Shown: positions 47,161 through 61,876 of the stretch, piece after piece
Layout: every line of letters starts with the position of its first letter
How positions within the stretch are numbered: the first letter of the stretch is position 1
NCBI GenBank assembly: GCA_036877525.1
Contig: JAZGTH010000032.1
Span: 2,818,001 to 2,882,000 of the forward strand
Direction of reading: 5' to 3'
Length of the DNA stretch: 64,000 bases
From: Chromobotia macracanthus
Taxonomy: Eukaryota; Chordata; Actinopteri; Cypriniformes; Botiidae
Notes under the pieces: model-generated
Told to the model about the DNA's origin: nothing
Database searches by the model: none
What the model saw: only the letters and a program-made list of their open reading frames with translations
Made by a program: the position numbers and the translations under genes

Positions 47161-47700
47161 TGCAGTTTTAACCAGTCCAGAAGAAAGAAGTACTTTCATA
47201 AAGGCATGCCTGTGCGACCTCCATTTTGGATCTTCTGGTTAAAGACAGATGTGTCAGTTTCTTATTCAGCCAAAGGAAGTGCTGGACTTATACTTGGTAT
47301 ATGGACCCTATCCTCCGAACCATGGATATGCAGCCATGGCTGACTGTAAACAGTTTTACTGTTTACACTCTTGGATGTGAATCGTCTTTCTTCCTACTGC
47401 TCAGACTTGGTTTATGAGTGACACAGATGCCCACAGGAATTTTCCTGTCCATTGTGCAAAGGGTACCATCCTTCTTTAGGGGTGCTGGCGCTTCATTTTA
47501 TGAGAAACTGTGGAGAAATAACAAAAGACAAAGGGAGAAAACTGGTTACCATGATGATATTTGAACAAGTGATTCCCGTTCCCATGGCTGGCTCATTTCG
47601 GAAGAGAGCCATATGGAAGACTACTCCGGAGAAACAACCTTCTTTATTTGTTCAGATGGAAAAACACAGCAGGGTGACACTTTGAAGTCTGAAGATAAAT
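47161..47700 (+). pseudogene. Possible decayed gene fragment with a C2HC zinc-finger-like motif
   Basis: Several open stretches in different frames follow one another and look protein-like: FHKGMPVRPPFWIFWLKTDV, then VLDLYLVYGPYPPNHGYAAM, then EFSCPLCKGYHPSLGVLALH continuing FMRNC. The last has the spacing C-x2-C-x12-H-x4-C. Frameshifts and stops separate them. I do not recognise the source; an old transposon gene or processed pseudogene are both possible, and chance is not excluded. Confidence 0.25.
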
Positions 47701-50700
47701 ATAACTGGGGGTGGCGTGTACACCTCTGATAGTTAAATCAGCTCCACTTCAAACACTACAGGGAGAAGAGAAGCCCGCTCAACAAGAGAAGGCAAATGAA
47801 ACATTGTTAGCAGAAAGCACTAGTGTGTAGAAAGAAGACAAAGCAAATAGTGAAGACGGATGTCGGGCAGCTCTGGAAACAATGTCTGGCTTTGACTGTC
47901 CCTATGTATCAATGCACCATACAAGATGCAAACCATTAGGAACAGCAGAATAGAACTGTAGAAGAAACCAGGGCTTAGAGTAAAGATGGTACCAAAAATT
48001 ATAAAAATGTTGCAGACATTTAAAAAGTGGGGCAAAATATGTCCCATTAGTAAATTCCTCATGTTTCATTAGTCGTCTAACATTCATTACATTTTATTCT
48101 ATAGTTTCCTACTGTAGGTCTAGTTATGGTGTTAGTGCTGCTGCAGACATTCAAATGACCTGTAGCTGTCAGATATCTGTGTTCACTGAGGCAGGTGTTG
48201 CTTAATATAAAGCTGTGTTTGCTTAAAATCAGCTCTAAAATACTTAAAGTGAAGAAAACACTCCAAGCAACACCAAAACACAACTTTTAAATTAGATTTG
48301 GACTTTTCTACAAGTTCTGTAAATATATAGTAGTTTTTTTCATCTGTAGCTGGGTCAGGTGGCATCATCACAAGCAAATGCATTTAACATGAGGATGTTA
48401 AAAAGAAGGGCCACATCTAATTTGATGAATTGATTTATAAAGATATGGGAGGAAGTTGGGAAGGAATATGAGTGAAGTTTTCTTTTTATCCCTAGGACAC
48501 AGTTTGTACATTGTTTGACTGACAGCTCTGATATCAGCCAGAACGCAAACAGCCAAGACGCTCCCTCACTCCTATCCTCCTTTCTGGAGACAGTTCCTCT
48601 TTGTGTCAGCATTCTATGTGCTGAATATCTCTCTCTGGAGATCAGCCAGCTTGCCGCAGCTCGCTGTGACCAACTGAAAATGGAAGATAGGGCCTCAATG
48701 CAACAACAGCAGCAGATATTAAATAATGCAAAGGACTGATCTGCATCACTGTTGTACTCGTTTTCTGCTCCAAGTGTCCCTAGTACCTTCTGAAATTTCT
48801 ACAACTTCTGAAACTACCCAGACATCCTTCTATCAAAGCCCCAGGTGTGTCACTTTGTTGCAAAATAAACACCAATCATTCATATTGATACATCTGACCA
48901 TAGATGCATTCCACAGGCCAAGTCTTGCTTCTCAAAACTAGGCCAAGACATCTAAAACTGAGGTTATCTGACGAATCACTTTTCCGTCATGACTGAATGA
49001 TAAAGAAAAGATTGTATGAGACAGGAATCCTGTGGTTCAGCTTTGACATAATACAGTAAATAATCCTTGTATTTCTTTAACGGCCGCCCATAAGTTTGTA
49101 TTATGACATAGTCACACAGCAAGGCGTTCTCCATTGAGACAAGAACTGCTGGAGGGCATGTTGCTCTTCTGACATTGATTAACAATCTAACAACTTCACA
49201 CCGTGCCAGATAAAGGCTGTTTGGCTGAGGAGCAAGCACACACACAAACACACATTCAGTAAAGCCTATCAACAGACTATCGCCGTTTCATCATGTGAAC
49301 ACCTGACATGTAGCCCCCGACAGGGCACCTAAAGTCTACTGCACCGTCTATGCAACATTTCATCACATCACCGTAAATTGACATGCAGTTTCATACACTG
49401 TGAATGTTTACATTTTGTATTTTTATGGCAGATATTTTAGTAGCAATATATCTGGAAGTTTCTATGACAGGTTGAAAATATGTCACTGCCAAAAATATGT
49501 ATATGGTAAAGCCCGAAGTAAAGTTCAGTGTGCACAACATAAATTTAGTCATAAATAGAGTACAGTATGCTTGGACTGTCAATGTGAAGCTCCACAGTAA
49601 ATACAGTGTACTTTGTATGGCTTGATCACTCGATTTACAGCATGCAAAAGACATACAGTACTGTAGTACTAAAAGTACAGTGCTACAATACACTGTACCC
49701 TTTAGCCTCAAAAGTCTAGCTATTAAATAACTGTTGTTTGGATGACAAGCAGAACAGGGCAGTGGCCAAGAAAAGGCCAAATATTTCCTATGTTGCAGAC
49801 CATAAAGCATCAGGATAAGACTATAAAAACAATGAGGTCAGCAAAGCAGAGCTGGTCATCTAGAGTGACTCCTACAGTTTTTTAGGGAACCTGGAGAAAA
49901 TTACCTTGTGATCTTCAACTGAGATGTGCTTGGGGAGGATTTGCTCAATGCTACATGCTACATGTAGTTCAATGCTACATTTTATTTAATGTCACTTGAA
50001 GTTGGACCTGAAACTTCAAAACATAAAAATGAATGAAAATGTAGAATTTTGAAATGGCCTCATGCAAACATGGCAGCTTTCAATGAGATGTACTGTATGC
50101 TATTAATGATAAATACTCACTTAAATAAATACATCAAAATAGTCAAAATTAGTCAAAATAGTAAAATTAGTCATCCAAATTCCTTCACTGTATAATGAAA
50201 CCTGTAAAATCAAGCACATTTATAATGATAAATGATCCTCTTTGTTAAAAATTATGCACTTGTACATCAACAAATGCTATCAGCACAAAGCATAGCTTAA
50301 TCACCACAATTTGGTTGCTAGGACACTTCTTAGCTGACAATCAAACACCTGCAAAGCGAACAGTAGCACTGTGATTTTGTCCCCAAGTTATGAACAACAG
50401 AGCACCTTTATGTTATGAAGTCTGACACATCAAGAAGGAATATCCTGTATTCAACTTAAGCAGAATAAATTTAAATTGTTGAGTAAGCATCCAATTTATT
50501 TAATAAGGAATGTGAAATCATCCCTGAGATACAATATGTGGAGAGAGAATTGTGATGAATTGAAAAGAGATATAAGGGACAAATAAGATGAGTTGAGTGT
50601 TGTCTACAAAGTAGTAGGAAAGTAGGGGAAAAAAATAAAAATAAATCACAATTCTGTGTATAGATGAAGATGAGTATAGGACCAAGCACTGAACCTTGTG

Positions 50701-53700
50701 GTACCCCAGTGATGAGGGCAAAGATTTAAAGAGAGGTAGGAGAGGTTATGATAATCAGGTGGAATACCAAACAGTAAATATATCCTTCATGTGCCTGGTA
50801 TTTCATGGAAGACAGCTCTAAAAATAGATCACCTTTACAACAATGACCACTTGCACCTGCTTCAAGGACGCGCTCTATACAAGCTCTCCTAGACCATCAC
50901 CTAAAGCCCACTTTACTCCTATCAAATAATTGGTGTTATTAAATAGACAGTTCTATGGAGCACTGAATCAGCAGCCTACCACACACACATACCTCATCAG
51001 CACAAGAATAGAACTGATGAAGAACATAAAAAAATGAGACTGAGGACTGATTATTAGATAAAAACCTGGTACTCAATCTCCACTGACTCAAAAAAACAGA
51101 AGTAGAGGAGTTGTGACCCACCACTACAAGGCCAGTGTGCCGTTGCTAAGGGCCCCTCACAGTCGCTAAGGAGGGATGAGCTCGGCAGAATTTAACTTGC
51201 CTGCAAATTATCTTTCAGTTTCAGCATGAACCCCTCCTCCCCATGATGCAAACCGACTGAGAATCCCTAAACCCAATTCCTGACCCTAATCTTAAATTTG
51301 TCTCTGGCCACATTTACGATAACCTCACAGTCTCAACACTTTGTCTTATGTAACCAGCTGTTTTATGTAATATGGCATACGCAACAGCCAGTCTGAATTA
51401 AACTATGGCTTCCAGGAGGGTCACCTTTTGTAAAGGAATTTCTATCAAGGTTTGTTCCATGCCCAAGTTAGCCCATCCTAAAGACTGCCATTAAAGAACA
51501 TAAGTTGTTGTGATCTATTTGTCGTAGACCTAAATAACAGCTGTACTTATTTTTCTCAATATACTGTCCGATACTAATCCTAATGAAAATCACTACTGTT
51601 GCTATGGTAACCTCAGCAAAGCATGACTTTAACAAGTGTCTATTTGTCACCAGGTGAAAATAGCCTTCTGAATAACTTGTAACCTAACTTTTGTGCTTAC
51701 CGAAATGCTGTTGAAAGATTTCTTATGCAATATGTAGCCATAAAACCAATTAGACACAGTGTTTTGTTTTGACCACCTTTGAAGAATATAAGCTTTGAGT
51801 AGGCTTGGTCAACCCCTCTGTTGCTGTTAGCAACATCAAAAACAATATAGAACAGTATGTAAGTATTCATGCTGTACAGACATTATTTGGCATAGCTTAT
51901 GCATTTGGCGTAGGAGTGCTCACATAATAACCCAGCAACACTATTTGATGAATCTTTTATCTTACATAAGATCCTAAAACCCATCATCAACTCACTATCT
52001 GCTCTCCCATGAAGGATTTTCTTCTCACTTCCATTTCATTCTGTTGTTCTTTATTATAAGAAGCTGTAAATTAACCCGGATGTGCCAAGATCAGGTTTCA
52101 TCCTTTCAAAACACTACTACACTACACAATACACATACACAAACTTGCAGATAACGTCTTGCTATTTACAGAGCATCCACCTACACTCTTACCATCATTT
52201 ACATTTTATTATTATTTATTTATTCTCTCTATATATTTTATTTTATTATATTACATTTATTTATACTTTTTGCCATCCCAGACTGGGCAGGCTCATAAAC
52301 ACACCTGTTGTCTTCAGCCACTGCTGATTCATTACCATCCTGCCATGCACCCAGTGTGACACAAAGCCTTTTGCCTTCTCCATTAGATGAGTCACAGCTC
52401 AATTAAACGTCCCCCTACAGACACATGCACACACACTTGAAACTGGCTGAGAGCTCAGGAGGACAGCACTGGCTGTAGCGGGCCTGGCTTCAGGCAAACA
52501 TCTCATCCAGACTTTTAACTATTGTCACAAGTCTGGCCCACTCTGCAGCTTATTCTGGCCAAGAACCACCCACTTAGACAGAAAGACATCATCTGACCCA
52601 CACAAAGCAACGAAACACAGTTCATTTTGTTATTTACCATTTAAGGGCAAATATTGAGCTTCTGCAGTAATATGTTTGCATATAAATATAAGTTCCATAA
52701 TAATGCAAAAAATGGAACAGCAGTCCATCCTGTAAATGCATATACAGAAAATAGTGGAACCAATTTCTAACTGTACAAAAGTAACGTTTTGGTTATTACT
52801 CAGATATTATTCAGGAAAACAAAGGAGAATAAACACATCTTCTTGTGGTTATTTTTCCTTGTTATTAACACTTTGTCCGAACCAGACCCGTCACGATAAA
52901 TGGAAAGCTGTCTTCCATTTAAAACTGAGATTTTCTCCTAACCAGATGCAGATATTAAAAAGTGACAAAATATTTTTGCAATGCTTTATTTCTATTTCTG
53001 CAATGTCATGTTTTATATTGCTGCCCACAGTGAAACCTCACTGGTATAAATCCTGCTTCTCAATTTAAAACATTAAATGTATGTTCTGATTGGCTGTAAT
53101 TGTGTTGCATCATACAGTAGTGTAAATGAGAAGAAACTTTGGATAATGCGTGGGTAGGATGTAAAAAATGTCTAGCATGTAAACAAAACTCTGTATCTGA
53201 AGTTTGGAGTCATAAACCTCATAATCCTCACTTTATTCAATACACCTGATTCCAGGCAGTTTTAATCAGATTGCAGCTTGAGACTTTAGCAACTGATTGC
53301 AATTTTTTTGTGTGCAATCTGCATTGAAAGATCTGCATAGATAGTTCAAGGATGTGCCAGATCAGACTAATAACACAATAACAGTACCACTTACAGAAAC
53401 ACACAAAAACCAAACAAAACCTTTCCTAACTACATAAAGACTACTGCTAAAATGACGCCCAAAAAAAATTGATGTGAGACATACTATTACAATCTGACAG
53501 CCCCAGAATTGTTGTGCCTGTGTACATTCTGTCTGGATTTGTGTGTTGTAACTGAAATATGGGCATTATTGTGTTGTGCCAAGGATTCTATCTCATTATT
53601 GTCTAGGCTTGTGTGTTCCCAGGGGTTTAGGGCTGAATGGTGCCAGTCTGAGAGTGTCTCTGTGGTGCCTGCCACATCTGCCAGTCTAAAGATTGATTTA

Positions 53701-55433
53701 TCAAGACACACAGGGTGAGACAACACCCCCTTACACCATCTCCATCTCTCTCTCAAACACAGAAAGCGAGACTACTCAACAACACCCCTCACCCCCCCCA
53801 GCCCCAAATCCCCAAAATGCTACGATCACGTTTTTCCCCTCAGACAAGTGTTTTGTAGCCAGATCCAGACACTGTCTCACACTCTCAGGCAGGGCAGGGG
53901 TCCGCTAAAGGGGACGGGGGGATGTATGGCACAGAGGGGACACATAGCACTTGATGCTAGCGGAGCGTGTCAGAGGTAAACAGCATCATTTTCACTTTTA
54001 TTTTGTTTATGACACGCTTTTTAAATGTGGATATGAAAAAGCGTGGGAGGATGTTTCTACCCCTCCCTGCGCAAAAACTTCTCTTGCCTGCATCATTATA
54101 CGTCTGTGTCGTTTTCAATCAGCTGGCGAGACGGGAGAAAAGCCAGCGGAACATTTTTAATCTCTGCTGTATTCACTACAAGCAAAAAGGCCAAAATACA
54201 AGAACGATAAAGCAGAGGAAAGAGAAGCATTGTGTGAGTTATGACACAGGAGGCACTTTCACTTAAAAACATAGTGCTGTGGTGTCACATACTACAATTA
54301 TGGTATCTAATGGTAATAGTATTTTAAAATATACTATGACACTGAATGTTTATCAATTAATTGGCCAAGTTTATGTTGTCGTATCAGCCAATAATGACAG
54401 ACTGTTATTTAAAAGAAATGTAAAGTTCTACTTCTAGTAAAATTTCTAAAAATCCATTGACAACCTTGTCAACGGCTAATATATAATTTTCATTTTCAAT
54501 GTAAATATTTAGTAAAATAAGGGTGTCTTCATAATGTCAGCCATTGGCCAACTTTCTCTTCAGACAACAGTGTCAAAAAATTGCAAAAAAGTGAGATGGA
54601 AATCAACAGGAATCTGGCAAAATCAACATCTGGATTACTATAGATGATATATTGCAATTATTTGTCTACAGTTATTCAAAACTGTAACATCTACTATATC
54701 ATGCTGTGAGTGTCACAATGACCGCTAAAGCAGTTTTATGGCCAGTAAGAATTAATTATTGATTTAAATAATCTAAAGAATATTTGACTAACAAATATTA
54801 ACATTACTCAAAATTTGGCATATTTTGGCAAAGAACATATTGGCCAAATACTAATGCTTTTTCATGGTACTCTCCAAGACCAAGATATTTCTCAAAGCAT
54901 ACCATGGCATTACCATTTCCCATGTCCAAAAACTGTGCTTTTTTGGACATTTTTTTTTTTTTCACACAGACAGAAACGGTGCTTTTTTGCTAGCATTATC
55001 AGAGGTGTGAGACGTGTCGAGGAAAATATGTTCTAAATCTCTTCCATACTACAAGAAAGAAAAGACACAATGTTCCAGACCGCTGAAATATCATTTATTA
55101 TGACTCCAGAAGACTTCAAGCTCAAGACGATGAGAGTGAGATGAGTATATCAGCAGCTGAGAGAATCAGATACTTTCTCTGATATATGCCTATGCAGCTG
55201 TTTCAGTCTGATACCTTGTCAAAGATTATATCAGCATACTTGCCTCTAAAGGACGTAGCCATTACACAGCATCTGGTACAGCCAAACATCACAGTCTTAT
55301 ATATCTGCAGCAGAAATGTTCACAGCTCATTGGTTGGCATTATTGGCTGAAGCAGTGCAGACGTGGGCTTCATTTCGTTCTTTCTAATTGACCTTCTAAT
55401 TTTTGCTGACAGGGTTATTCATGAGTTCCTGTC

Positions 55434-55640
55434 TTAAAGGAACAGTTCACCAAACAATCCTGGCATTATTTACACATCCTCCTGTACTCTAAACCCTTAT
55501 GGCTTTCTTTTTTCCCACTGGACACAAATGGAGAAGTTTTACAGAATGTTGAAGCTGTTCTTTTTTATACAACAATCACTGACAATGACCAGAAGCTTTG
55601 GATGCCTCTTAAGTTCCAACAATATCCAAAAAGCTTTCAA
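55434..55640 (+). mobile_element. GGRACAGTTCACC dispersed repeat, copy 3
   Basis: TTAAAGGAACAGTTCACCAA, then CATTATTTACACATCCTCCT, AACCCTTATGGCTTTC and GACACAAATGGAGAAG keep the order of this fish repeat. Same family as copies at 34652 and 44571. Confidence 0.65.
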
Positions 55641-56259
55641 GTTCAAAAACTTGCTTCAAGATCATACAATAGCTTTAATAGCTCTATATGAGAAACATGC
55701 CAAAATTTAAAATTGTTGTTCACTGAAAATCTAGCCCCATGCAATAACACATGCAATATACTGCACATGCACAAATAACAAACTTGTTCCAATGTGTTCA
55801 GTTGCAAGACACAAAAACCCACAATGGTGTTGCCATCAAATTTGCATTGTGTGTTGATGTGTAAACCTGAAAGCTGTTTGAGAATAAGATTTGAGAGCAA
55901 ATCAGATTTTTAACACATAACAACCTAAATTTGATGTGTTCCTCACAATGTATCAAGGTATCAAATGGCTTCAGAAGAATATAGCACACATACGGACCAC
56001 TTTTAAGATATTTAATTGTGTTCTTATGTATTTTGTGAAGCGGTGTGTTTTATTTTATGAAAAGCAGTAGCTCAGAATTCCTTTAAAGTATCTTACTTGT
56101 ATTCCACAGATAAACTTGTATTAATAAAACCTGTGTGTTTGGAATTATACGAGGGTCAATAAATGTCGAGTTTGAGGAGAGTCTGAGGATGCCAGGTGTC
56201 AGGAAAAACATGACATCGAGTGACATATAAACCTTGATAGTTATAGGGTATGAAGTTAT

Positions 56260-56790
56260 AGGGTATGTTCTAAATGTAATGATGTGTACTGCATATTGTA
56301 CAGTATATACTGCATGCTGCCCACTACAATTTAAAAAAAGTATGTAAAACAGTATGTAATGAAAATTGTTCAATGAACAACAATGTTGTTACAATTGTTG
56401 TTGCAATGATCTTATCGTGTTGCATGTTAAGTTGAGAGAGTAGTGTCCACTTTTATCTAATTTTGTGTAGCTATCACATAAAAACAGACCGATTTTCATC
56501 ACTCCAGTTCATTTGTCTCTCTGGAAATAGAAGGCTAAGCACACTGCATTGTGGGATAGTGTCTCATGTGTTCTTGTTTTATACTTAAAATTTGGCAAAT
56601 GTAATTGAGGTATTCCATGCAAACTGTACACTGCATACAACGTTTAGTACTCTGAGCACTAGAGTACTGCTTACTGCATACTACACTGTACACTGTACAC
56701 ACTAAACCAGAAATTTTGAAACCAGAAATTTTTGTGAAACTAGTGTACTCGTACACTAATATGCCACAGTACACTGTTTTTACAACATCT
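56260..56790. repeat. Dispersed repeat rich in GTACTGCAT/GTACAGTA words
   Basis: Clusters such as TACTGCATATTGTACAGTAT and TACTGCATACTACACTGTAC recur at both ends, with an AATTGTTCAATGAACAACAA near-palindrome between. It looks like a nonautonomous fish repeat; termini are not defined. A smaller cluster of similar words is at 49640-49700. Confidence 0.4.
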
Positions 56791-59700
56791 CATTATGTTG
56801 CATGTTTAATACTGTGAGTGACATCCAGTTATGAAAATAAACACATTTTATAATAATATAATAAAGGTGTACATGATGCAAACATGACTATATGAATGCC
56901 AGCCTAACAAACCTGGGCTGTGTTTCTTAAAAGCAAAGTAAGCCCAAGTATATTGCAGAACCATTTGCACCAATGGTCTCTACGAACAACTTAGCTAATG
57001 ATGATTTTGAGAAAAGCAATCCTGGTCATGAAGTACTAGACATACAAGCCAATACATTTTAAGATGATCATTCACTTGCAGAAAATGTGTCAAACTATAC
57101 AGTGTTACTGTAGACTGGTTTAACTAGGTGCGCTAAAGACACAACACTCCATAGGGGACTTAAGCATCCCCGCATGTCACTATAGTTGTGAGTGTGTGCA
57201 CGTGTGAAGGTGTGAACAGCAAAAAGGCCCTGACATTAATGCCTGGAGAGAGTTTCCATACACTCCACTGGTAACACACCCCCTCTCTCTCTCTGCATGT
57301 TGGAAGTGTCAGCTTGCACCCAATCAATGGCTTTTATGGTAGCGCTAACAGCGTCTAGACGACGGGGTCATTGACTGCTCTTCATAAGTATGTGTGTCTT
57401 GGTACAGAGGTCACACAGAGGGCATGTGCTCTCCAGCGGGACAGACGAAGCGCTGCATTGACTTCGCTGCATTGTGTGTGTGTATGTGGGGGAGATCACT
57501 ATCTCATCCTCACATACCTCAACACACAGACAGTAAACTGGCAGACTAAACATTTCACTTCAAAGGCCATGAGTTGAATTAAAACATGCCTGTTCTGTCT
57601 GCGGGTCTGATGTATGAGAACAGTAGAGAAACAAAACTAAATTTTAAATGGTGTGTGTCGTAAAGACCCAAGTTTAAACATGAAGAAGTGTGGGCAAAAA
57701 TGACGTGTGGGCTGAATCAGAATAAATCAGAATTCATGAATCAGAACGACAGGAAATAACTGAACTGTTCAAAGAAATATAACAATCACCCAAAGCTTTT
57801 TTTACAAAAATGTAAACAAAATGTAACTGACTGATTTTTAATTTATAAAAAGTGCCTTTATTATGTTAATTTTTGCCATACAGAACCATAAAATATCCAA
57901 CAATTTGTTTTCAGAAAACTGTATAAAAATATGTATGAATGGCAAAATCTGGGGTATTGTAGAAATACAACAAGCGGATAAACAGATAAGCAGCAACTAC
58001 ACAAATGACACACATAGTGTTTCTCACCTGAATCAAATAGAAACCTGATTAACAGTTACCAATATCACCAAGTCAACCCAAACATACACACACAAACAAA
58101 AACAGTAAAGGAAATGTGAAGTTAATAAATCCCATCTGGGCCTAAATATTTTTTTACTTATTTTACTGAGCTCATTGCAGTACGTGTCTTCTAAAAGAAC
58201 AGAAAACAGATTATATTTATTTATTTAGGCATAAAAGCTCCGTCTGCTTAAATGGAACATTTTGGAATTTAAAACTGCAAGGTTCTTTTAGCTGAAGTCT
58301 TTGTGAGATTAGGCTGTTGTGTCTCACACTCCCTCTCTCTCTGTTCTTGAATGCGTCTGATTGTATTCACTATGTTCCGGAGCACAGAACCTCTTTCTAA
58401 AGACTCTCTGTGTGTTAACAGATGACAGGACACACAGGCCACAGCTGTACACGTGGTACAATCTGAAGAATGAGGACTTGTATGGTTCTGTTCTGTTCTG
58501 TTCACTTACACACTGATCTCGACTGAAACCATGCCAGTTGCAGGCATGAGTCTGCCACAACACCAGCGTGCATTTATAACTCTTCTGTTTTTACACAGAA
58601 AAAGGTGAGGTGTGTGCGTGAGAGAGACGCAGCATGCATAAACGTGCGTTAGCATTCATGCACTACTATTTAAAGATTTTGCAACAATTTTCACCCAGAT
58701 GCCTCTCTGTAAGGTAACATCTAGAGGTCAACCCTCGCTCAAAGATGCAGAAGAGGAAAAGTCTGACTAGACACATTGTGCAGTTTTTACAATTTCTATT
58801 AAACCAATCTTTTATGTTTTTGTTATATAAAGGTTACATTGAAACTGTCTTGGAAATTTTGTCACGCCTTTATGTAGATTTTATTGTTCATGCTTAACCT
58901 CGACTCATACTTTCTCTCTCAAAATATAAATCTATTCTAACAATAAAAATAAAAAAGGAAATTTGTGTGTCGTTTTGCCTATAAGTATACAAAAAGACTG
59001 TAGCTCAACTGGGCAAAAACTTGCTCTAGCTCAGTTAATCTGCACATACTGAAAAAAAAAATTGGGTTTTAAATTAAGGACATTGTTGTAATAATGTTCA
59101 TGATGTTTCTAAAAAAATAGAATGATACTAGTAAGTGTATGAAAAGTTATTTAATGCAGAAGTTTATTTTCCAGTCCGTAGGCCCAAAAGTGCGCTCTGG
59201 CCCAACATGTACGACCACAGAGTCCTCAGGGATGGTGCACCAGAGGGGTACGGCCTGAGTCGTAGGCCTTGCCCCAGGAGGGGATTAAGGAACCACTACT
59301 GAGGCCTAAAGCATCTCCATCTGGAACTTCCATTCCCATAGGCACTGACTTTGGGCATGTCCATGCAATATGTTCCACAAGAGCTAGCCAGAGCTTGGCA
59401 GCAACAGCAGAAGACAGAAAATGCTACAGAAAGACAAAGCCCTAATTTGTGATATGAGGCACAATGCTGGTCTGTACTATAATAACGGCTGAACGGCTGT
59501 TTTAAGGCTATGCACTTCAATATGCAGGATTTATTTTATGTGTGAATCTTTACACTGAAAATAATCAGCATGGTACAAAAGACTGTGTGGTTTTGAGTAT
59601 ATAGTCACGGCTAAAGGATGTTATCAGATTCTGGATAAATTCAAAAACAATGTTTTCATGTCGAGACGCTATCCACCCACACTGGCATTTGAAAAAAGGT

Positions 59701-60260
59701 AAAACACATTTAAAGGTTATGAATAATGTTTGTCTATTCAATGTAAAAGGCGATGCTCCTCTGTACCATTTGGACCAATACTTAAGCAACTGATGCTGTT
59801 CTTTACAGAATGCTCACCATTCTATTAATGGTTCAAGAACTACAAAACCTGCCCCCCCCTTACTAAACAGTAACTAAACACATGTATTTTATAGGGCTTC
59901 TCATTCTTTTGCATTGACCAGCAGAAACTTGCCTGTACTAATACCTATCTGTTCACTATATCTGACATTGCATGCAAAGGAAGGAGGGAAATTATCAAAG
60001 CCTATTAGCAACTGCTAACTTTAAACTTATCCTGCTAAAAGTTAAAAAAGTTGTTGACATTGTAATTGACCTAAAAATAGCAGCTTCACTTTGGTATGCT
60101 CTTTCACCAAGCAAATCACATATTCTTTGCCAAATTTTGGCAATGTCAACAGAGAGGATGTCATCCGATGTGCCGGTGCCACTGTTTTGCTAGCCACCCT
60201 GAAAGAATCGATACGCTGTTTCAACAAGTACTTCCGGATATCAATTACGCTCTAAGGTCT

Positions 60261-60321
60261 ATTGATCAAACATCTCGCAACACAAATCATTTATGCCTAC
60301 TGCTTTAACAGTCAGTGGGAC
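60261..60321 (+). repeat. Dispersed repeat copy 1 (GATCAAACATCTC...CAGTCAGTGGGAC)
   Basis: Closely related to 61877-61934: both contain ATCAAACATCTCRCAACA and GCTTTAACAGTCAGTGRGAC in the same order and spacing. It directly abuts the left arm of the 43-bp inverted repeat. Confidence 0.6.
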
Positions 60322-60553
60322 ATTGCAATGTGATAGGAAAGTTACAAATTACAGCAGTGTCAGTTTAACATATTTATCAAACTAAACACACTAACTAAGA
60401 CACTAACACACTAAGCTAACTGTAAATACAAAAAGGGCCCAGATTTTAATTCCATATAGACATGAGACATATACTCTGTTTCTTTGTAAAGCACATCACA
60501 TTATTATGAGACTGACACTGCTGTAATTTGTAACTTTCCTATCACATTGCAAT
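60322..60553. repeat. Perfect 43-bp inverted repeat with 146-bp spacer
   Basis: The left arm (60322-60364, starting ATTGCAATGTGATAGG) and the right arm (60511-60553) are exact reverse complements over 43 bases. The spacer is AT-rich with an ACTAACACACTAAGC-like stretch. The structure suits a small foldback element; no target-site duplication or coding capacity is seen. Confidence 0.95.
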
Positions 60554-61876
60554 AAATTTGACCAGCTACAATACAGACAAAAACGTTCACTCTAAAGTTC
60601 ACTTAAAGTAAAGTTCACTCTAACAATTTAATAAAAAACGTTTTAGTTACTTCTTTCTTTTGTCCCAAAACATCTACGGGAAATTAAACAATGTAACTAT
60701 GCAAAATCATGGTCGGTAAACAAAGAGTGGAAGGACAGTCTGTCTTAATAGGGTCTTGCGCTCCACTGTGAGACCTTTCCCCTGCAGGTCAACTGAGCCT
60801 GGCCAAACACAAGCCACAACGAGAACGTTGCCCAGACAGCAGTTTGACCATGCGGTCGAAGAGGGACGTCACAAATTCCCCGCCTGTGTCAGGAAGCTTT
60901 CCCGCTATGCTCCAGGAATGCAGGGATCTCTTGGATCTCTCTTCTCTTGCCAGGAAGTCAAGAGGGGGAGGGAAACCAAAAGAGAGACAGCGAGACATGG
61001 GCAGGCTGTAGGCGAGGAGCTGTGTGCCTCTCCACTTATGGGCATGTTAGGTGGCAGCAGTAGAAATGACCATACATGAGTAAAGCCAGTGCAAGGCACC
61101 GATCAGGATAACTCATGGTGTCACAATGCTGTTTGGTGACCTCATCATCAAGCAATCAAGGCCAACCTATAAGGCTCTTCCCATGAGTAGGGCACACTTT
61201 TCTTCTTTTTAAACAAATGACCAGTGAGAGGAGGTGCTTACTCTTTCAAAAAATACTGTTCGTCAGCTTCAGGTCAAACTATCACATTAGCTACTTTATT
61301 TTCTATTGATTTTCTAAGGGATTTTTGCAACCGTATTACCAAAATATATAAATACAATTTAAAACCCTTAACTGTGTTTTTAAATAGGCATTAAATAAAA
61401 CAATAAAAACAAACTAAACTATGGCATAATGGGTAATATGGTTGGTTGAATTAATTACTCACTATAGCTAGTTTGGGAGCAAATATTAGATTGTAAATGT
61501 TGATAAACTTTTATTTCCTATCAATTAAAAAATTGTTTCTTTTTTATACATTAAGTTGGATAACAGTATTTAAAGTTGAGCTGTTTCTTGGATTTTATCA
61601 AACGCTACTTTTTTGTAACAGAAGGGAAATTATGTGGTAACAGGGTTGAGCACAACATGTGGGAAAATATTTGCAAAAGCTAAGTATTATGTTTATGGCA
61701 TTAAAATTAGTAATTGTAAAATGTTACTTACTACCATAAATTGGAAATCAATGCAATAGCTTATCCCAAAATGATGACATTGTTGTATGCTATATAGAAA
61801 GGTCATAACGTCTTTGACACTTAATACAAGCTTTTCATTACAGATTAATTACATAATTATGTTAAATAATAATTAA

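Noticed and set aside
49391..49810. 139-residue - strand reading frame
   Set aside because: Low-complexity, Cys/Tyr-rich translation across ACAGTACTGTAG-type repeat sequence, no protein signature.
58501..58563. Minus-strand ATG (MPATGMVSVEISV) before a GTAAGT donor, as a possible first LDLRAD4 exon
   Set aside because: Its donor leaves two bases instead of the one needed by the LDLa exon, and the phase-1 frame has no ATG and would create a TAG at the junction.
60756..61079. 107-residue + strand reading frame in GC-richer DNA
   Set aside because: No recognisable similarity; overlapping open frames on the other strand suggest composition rather than coding. A noncoding 5' exon or enhancer is possible but unsupported.
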